Positions 60,945 to 64,000 of a stretch of DNA of 64,000 nucleotides are shown piece by piece (the stretch's first letter is position 1; the number at the start of each line of letters is the position of its first letter). The notes beneath the pieces were generated by a model that worked only from the letters and a program-made list of their open reading frames with translations, searched no databases and was not told the DNA's origin. The translations under genes were made by a program, and so were the position numbers. The stretch spans positions 2,046,001 to 2,110,000 of the forward strand of contig JAQFVV010000157.1 in assembly GCA_028023455.1 (NCBI GenBank). The letters are read 5' to 3'. Origin of the DNA: Epiperipatus broadwayi (lineage: Eukaryota > Onychophora > Udeonychophora > Euonychophora > Peripatidae).

Positions 60945-61075
60945 CAGTGACATCCAGTGCAAGCCGTCCTAATCAATAGATGATAGAAGGGTTGTGCTAA
61001 TGTCTACTCATCCAATATCTCCAAACTAGTTTCTAGCTATGGCTTTCATTTTGATGCACAGATTTGGAAACATAA
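60945..61075 (-). repeat. Unknown dispersed repeat, copy 2 (inverted)
   Basis: On the minus strand it reads atgaaagccatagctagaaa, then gagatattggatgagtagac, then atctattgattaggacgg, collinear with 58.9 kb. The copies are about 2 kb apart and face each other. Confidence 0.5.
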
Positions 61076-61815
61076 GAAATGATGGTCAGGTTTAATATTA
61101 AAACATTTTTTTTTATTCAAAAGGAAAAGGAATGTAATAGTTTGCCTTTATAATGATAGTTTATAATTATTTGTTAAATGAAAAACATAATCAATGTTGT
61201 TTTGCAAGATAATAATGCTCTTCTTTAATTTGCTTTTATGGTGACCTCATTGTTTTATAACTATTGTTGTTTTTTATCAAATATTATTCTAATATGATAG
61301 TGTATCTTTTTAAAAATATGATAATGATTTTATTTCAAAAATTTAGGCATCATAATTAAATTGTGGGATAAACTTTCCATTAGTTTTAAAGTAGTATATG
61401 TTGTCCACAAGTTTTTTTCTTGATAAAATTTTTAGATTTCATTTCTTATTTAAAAAAATTTTTTTTAATTAGATTTCACTGTTACAAAAGTACACAATTT
61501 TAATGCTGTATCTATCCACCAAAGATTTGTTAATAATGTATAGCTAAAAAGTTATTTTTTTCTTTTATTAAATCTTTTTTTTTTTTTTAAATATAAATAA
61601 AGATGTTTTTTTTAAATAGAAATAAAGAAGGCAAAAAGATAATATCAAATATTATCTTGATTTATTTTTTTGGAAGATCTTTTGTGTACATATGAAAGAT
61701 TTTAAGTTATGCAAAATTGTATACAGAACATTGCAGAATGTTGTGAGTGGACATGTGTGATGTAGTAATATAGTTTAGCTATTCATCACAAAAATTTTAT
61801 GCATTAATATTTTTG
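61076..61815. other. AT-rich sequence without recognisable gene
   Basis: Homopolymers only. Confidence 0.45.
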
Positions 61816-61819
61816 AATT

Positions 61820-62225
61820 ATGAATTATAATTTATTGCAAATTTCTGCTGGATTTCTGAATTATTCCTTTCATGCCCAGTCCTAATTTTGAAAATAGCTA
61901 AAAATCAGCAGGAGCTACTAAATCATAAAAATAGGATATATACTCAAACATAATAATGTTTTGTTTTGTTTTTTAATGAAAAAATCATACATAGTCTTGG
62001 CATTATGGGCCAACACATTATCATGTAACAATAATCTTGAGCTTTGCTCACACTATTCACATCATTTATGCAAAATTTTGGCCACAATTAGTCATGTATT
62101 CATGGTGAATAATGACTTTAGAATAATAAAAAAAATAGTACTTTTTTTTTTCTTCTGGTGATCTTAATTCCACACTCTAATGCTTGGTTGATGGCTTATA
62201 TTGCAAGCAACCCATCTCAACATTC
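61820..62225 (-). pseudogene. Mariner-type transposase fragment
   Basis: Minus-strand pieces follow the order of a mariner transposase. Near 62215-62160 there is LQYKPSTKH, a stop, then SVELRSPE (family: HY-PETK-QS-EWR-P). Near 62030-61965 there is LLLHDNVLAHNAKTMYDF (family: LLHDNA--H-A--V--F, with the second catalytic D). Near 61930-61870 there is YDLVAPADF, a stop, then LFSKLGLGMKG (family: YSPDLAP-DF-LF-KLK--LKG). Two frames are used and stops interrupt. The D of DLAP, part of the catalytic region, is kept. Inverted ends were not located. Confidence 0.65.
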
Positions 62226-62373
62226 ATTATGATATAATAGTTAGATAATTGCAAAAATAAAAAACTTTGAACATAAAGTGTTTCATAAATATTTCAAATG
62301 TTCTATTGTATTATTTTTTTTTCCTACATGCTCTGTTTGTAAGTTTATGAATCGTGATTTAGATACTTTCATT

Positions 62374-62479
62374 CTTTCATATGTCATAACATTGACCGGG
62401 ACGCGAACCCACACCCGTCTGCAACCAACTACTTGCTTGCAAGGCAGGTGCGATGACCTCTCGGCTAACAACGCTTGAC
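62374..62479 (-). mobile_element. Very short tRNA-like SINE, 106 bp
   Basis: On the minus strand: gtcaagcgttgttagccg, A-box-like TAGCCGAGAGG, B-box-like GGGTTCGCGTCC, ending gtcaatgttatgacatatg. Perfect 14-bp target duplications, tagatactttcatt, lie at 62360-62373 and 62480-62493. This is the clearest copy of the family. Confidence 0.82.
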
Positions 62480-62493
62480 TAGATACTTTCATT

Positions 62494-64000
62494 TTTAATT
62501 TAATTAAGATTAAAAATTGCAGGTTGTAAATTGAGAAATTATCACTTTTTAAAAATAAAAAAAATATTACAACTATGTTTTTATTATATGTACCACAGGT
62601 TAGCATTTTTTATTAATGTTTTGTAATACGATTTATTCATTAACTATGACTTTTTTCAATTTTAAGCTTTATTTTTTTAATCTGCTTTAATTTAGACTAA
62701 CAAATTAATTTTTTTACCATAGGAAATAAATAATTGCTTGTATCTTATGCAAGAGTTTTAGTTTACGATGCATTTTGGGATACCAATTGAACTGGTTGTC
62801 CAAGATAAACCTGTAAATATTGTATCTATTTACAAATAATGAACACTAAAATCCTGCAATAAATAAAAAGTTCTGACAAATTGGATATGGTTCCACCCAA
62901 CTGAAGGAAAGCCTGCAAAAAACTTTTTCAGAAAATTATAATTTTATTTTTTATTATTATTATTGTGTCTGCTATCATTACTAAAATGTGGCAGCATTGC
63001 ATTCGAAAAACAGATTTTCTGGCTAACAGAAGCAAAATAAATGCTTCCTTAAAATATTTCTGGGATGAGTCTATTATTGCTGCTTTGCGGAAAATCATGG
63101 GAAATCAAAAAGCAAGTTTAAAAATCATATTCACTTGTAGATTGAAGAGGTGGAACAGTTTTTCAAAGTCTGTTGGTTTTTAAAAATGATTATATCCAAT
63201 TAATAATAATAAGTATTGGAGAAAAGAAATCACAGAATAAATTAATCTGCATTTTAAACCAGGAAGTAAAAAGGGAAAGTGTTAACTAATAAAAGTGAAT
63301 TATTTTGATTTTGTTTTTATTACTACTATATAAAAAAATTTATACTATTATAAAAATAAGCAAATGCAAACAGTTGTAAAAGGTTATTTAGTTATTAACA
63401 GTATTGTATTTATACAATATACAGAAAGTATTTGTATATGTAAAACTATATAGATTTTAAAATAATGTTTATTTACATTTTTATTAGTGTCCGGGTGCTT
63501 TTAACAAAACTCAGAAAATTTATAAGGAAGGGGGGTAAACGGTCTATTCTTGTAATTGAAAAATTCTCACAAATCTGAAAATGTTTTGGAAACCAAAAGT
63601 TTCAAAATGACATTACCATAAAATTGTTACTTTACTGAAAAAAGATTGCATCGGCTATTTATTTATTTTATTTGTGATTGCAATGTCTCACAGTTGCCCT
63701 ATTAACTAAAAAATTAAATATGGGGGAGGGGGGTATTAATTTATAAATTAGTGAAAATTCCAAATAGATATATAATTATATATTAATAATTATTGTGCAT
63801 TTTTCCAGTAGAAAAATTTGAAACGACGCACTAAGCAATTTTTGCTACTTGATCCGTTCATCCTCCTTATATATATATCTTTGAATTATTATTTGTTTAT
63901 TTAAAAAGAAGCTTCTAAAATTTGCCTTTTGTAAATGTATAGATTTTTTTTATGCTAGGAAACTTTTGAAAGCATCTTATTTATCAAGATCTGGGTAGAT
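62494..64000. other. Sequence without recognised gene; one open stretch
   Basis: 62965-63183 (plus) is open for 72 codons, slightly less AT-rich, reading KMWQHCIRKTDFLANRSK then YFWDESIIAALRKIMGNQKA. It has no ATG start and I do not recognise it; a transposon remnant or exon fragment is possible. A G-rich run lies at about 63722-63733. Confidence 0.3.

Noticed and set aside
62278-62606. Overlapping open frames on both strands
   Set aside because: Created by the GC-richer SINE at 62374-62479.

Overview
This window is AT-rich animal (metazoan) DNA, roughly three quarters A+T by eye. It has long homopolymer runs, TA microsatellites and almost no long open frames. It reads as intergenic or intronic sequence filled with decayed mobile elements. 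There is no operon structure, no bacterial gene, no rRNA and no CRISPR array. The element mix (Penelope-like elements with a GIY-YIG domain, RTE-like LINEs, a Helitron, Merlin, mariner, pogo/Tigger-like and hAT elements, very short tRNA-like SINEs) points to an invertebrate with an expanded genome. I cannot name the species.

Layout. 1-2.7 kb: a decayed LINE on the minus strand running off the left edge. 4.4-5.3 kb: a non-coding terminal-inverted-repeat element. 6.2 kb: a 106-bp SINE. 6.6-9.2 kb: a second decayed LINE (plus). 12.6-13.4 kb: a non-autonomous Helitron keeping a duplicated helicase C-terminus. 13.5-17.1 kb: a cluster of Penelope-like copies, one long, one 5'-truncated and one inverted terminal fragment, very similar to each other. 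18.4-20.2 kb: a third LINE (plus). 21-26 kb: SINEs, a Merlin transposase fragment, and a SINE-like family interrupted by a 235-bp hairpin. 26.9-29.1 kb: a second Penelope-like element, then a GC-rich 362-bp palindrome and a TA tract. 29.6-33 kb: LINE remnants. 36.5-37.2 kb: a palindromic repeat with a hAT element nested in it, bearing a perfect 8-bp target duplication. 37.3-37.8 and 44.3-44.9 kb: a repeat family with a period near 330-340 bp. 40.9-41.5 kb: a decayed hAT-like element. 43.1-43.3 kb: the best candidate host exon. 45.1-46.3 kb: a pogo/Tigger-like remnant. 48.5-53.4 kb: a block with fewer poly-A/T runs, several hairpins, a GC-rich island and a weak gag-like trace. 53.5-54.5 kb: a third Penelope-like element with inverted ends. 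55.8-56.3 kb: more of the palindromic repeat. 58.9 and 61.0 kb: an unknown repeat as an inverted pair. 61.8-62.2 kb: a mariner fragment. 62.4 kb: another 106-bp SINE.

The genes here do not form a pathway. They are layers of transposition. The LINEs, mariner, pogo and Merlin pieces are old and full of stops. The Penelope cluster, SINEs, nested hAT and hairpins look younger. The most notable observations are: (i) a hairpin followed by GAAA at the Penelope termini, with stem changes between families that keep pairing, resembling a hammerhead ribozyme but lacking its canonical core; (ii) two Penelope copies truncated at the 5' side and joined to an inverted copy of their own tail; (iii) two large palindromes; and (iv) very short SINEs with clean target duplications.
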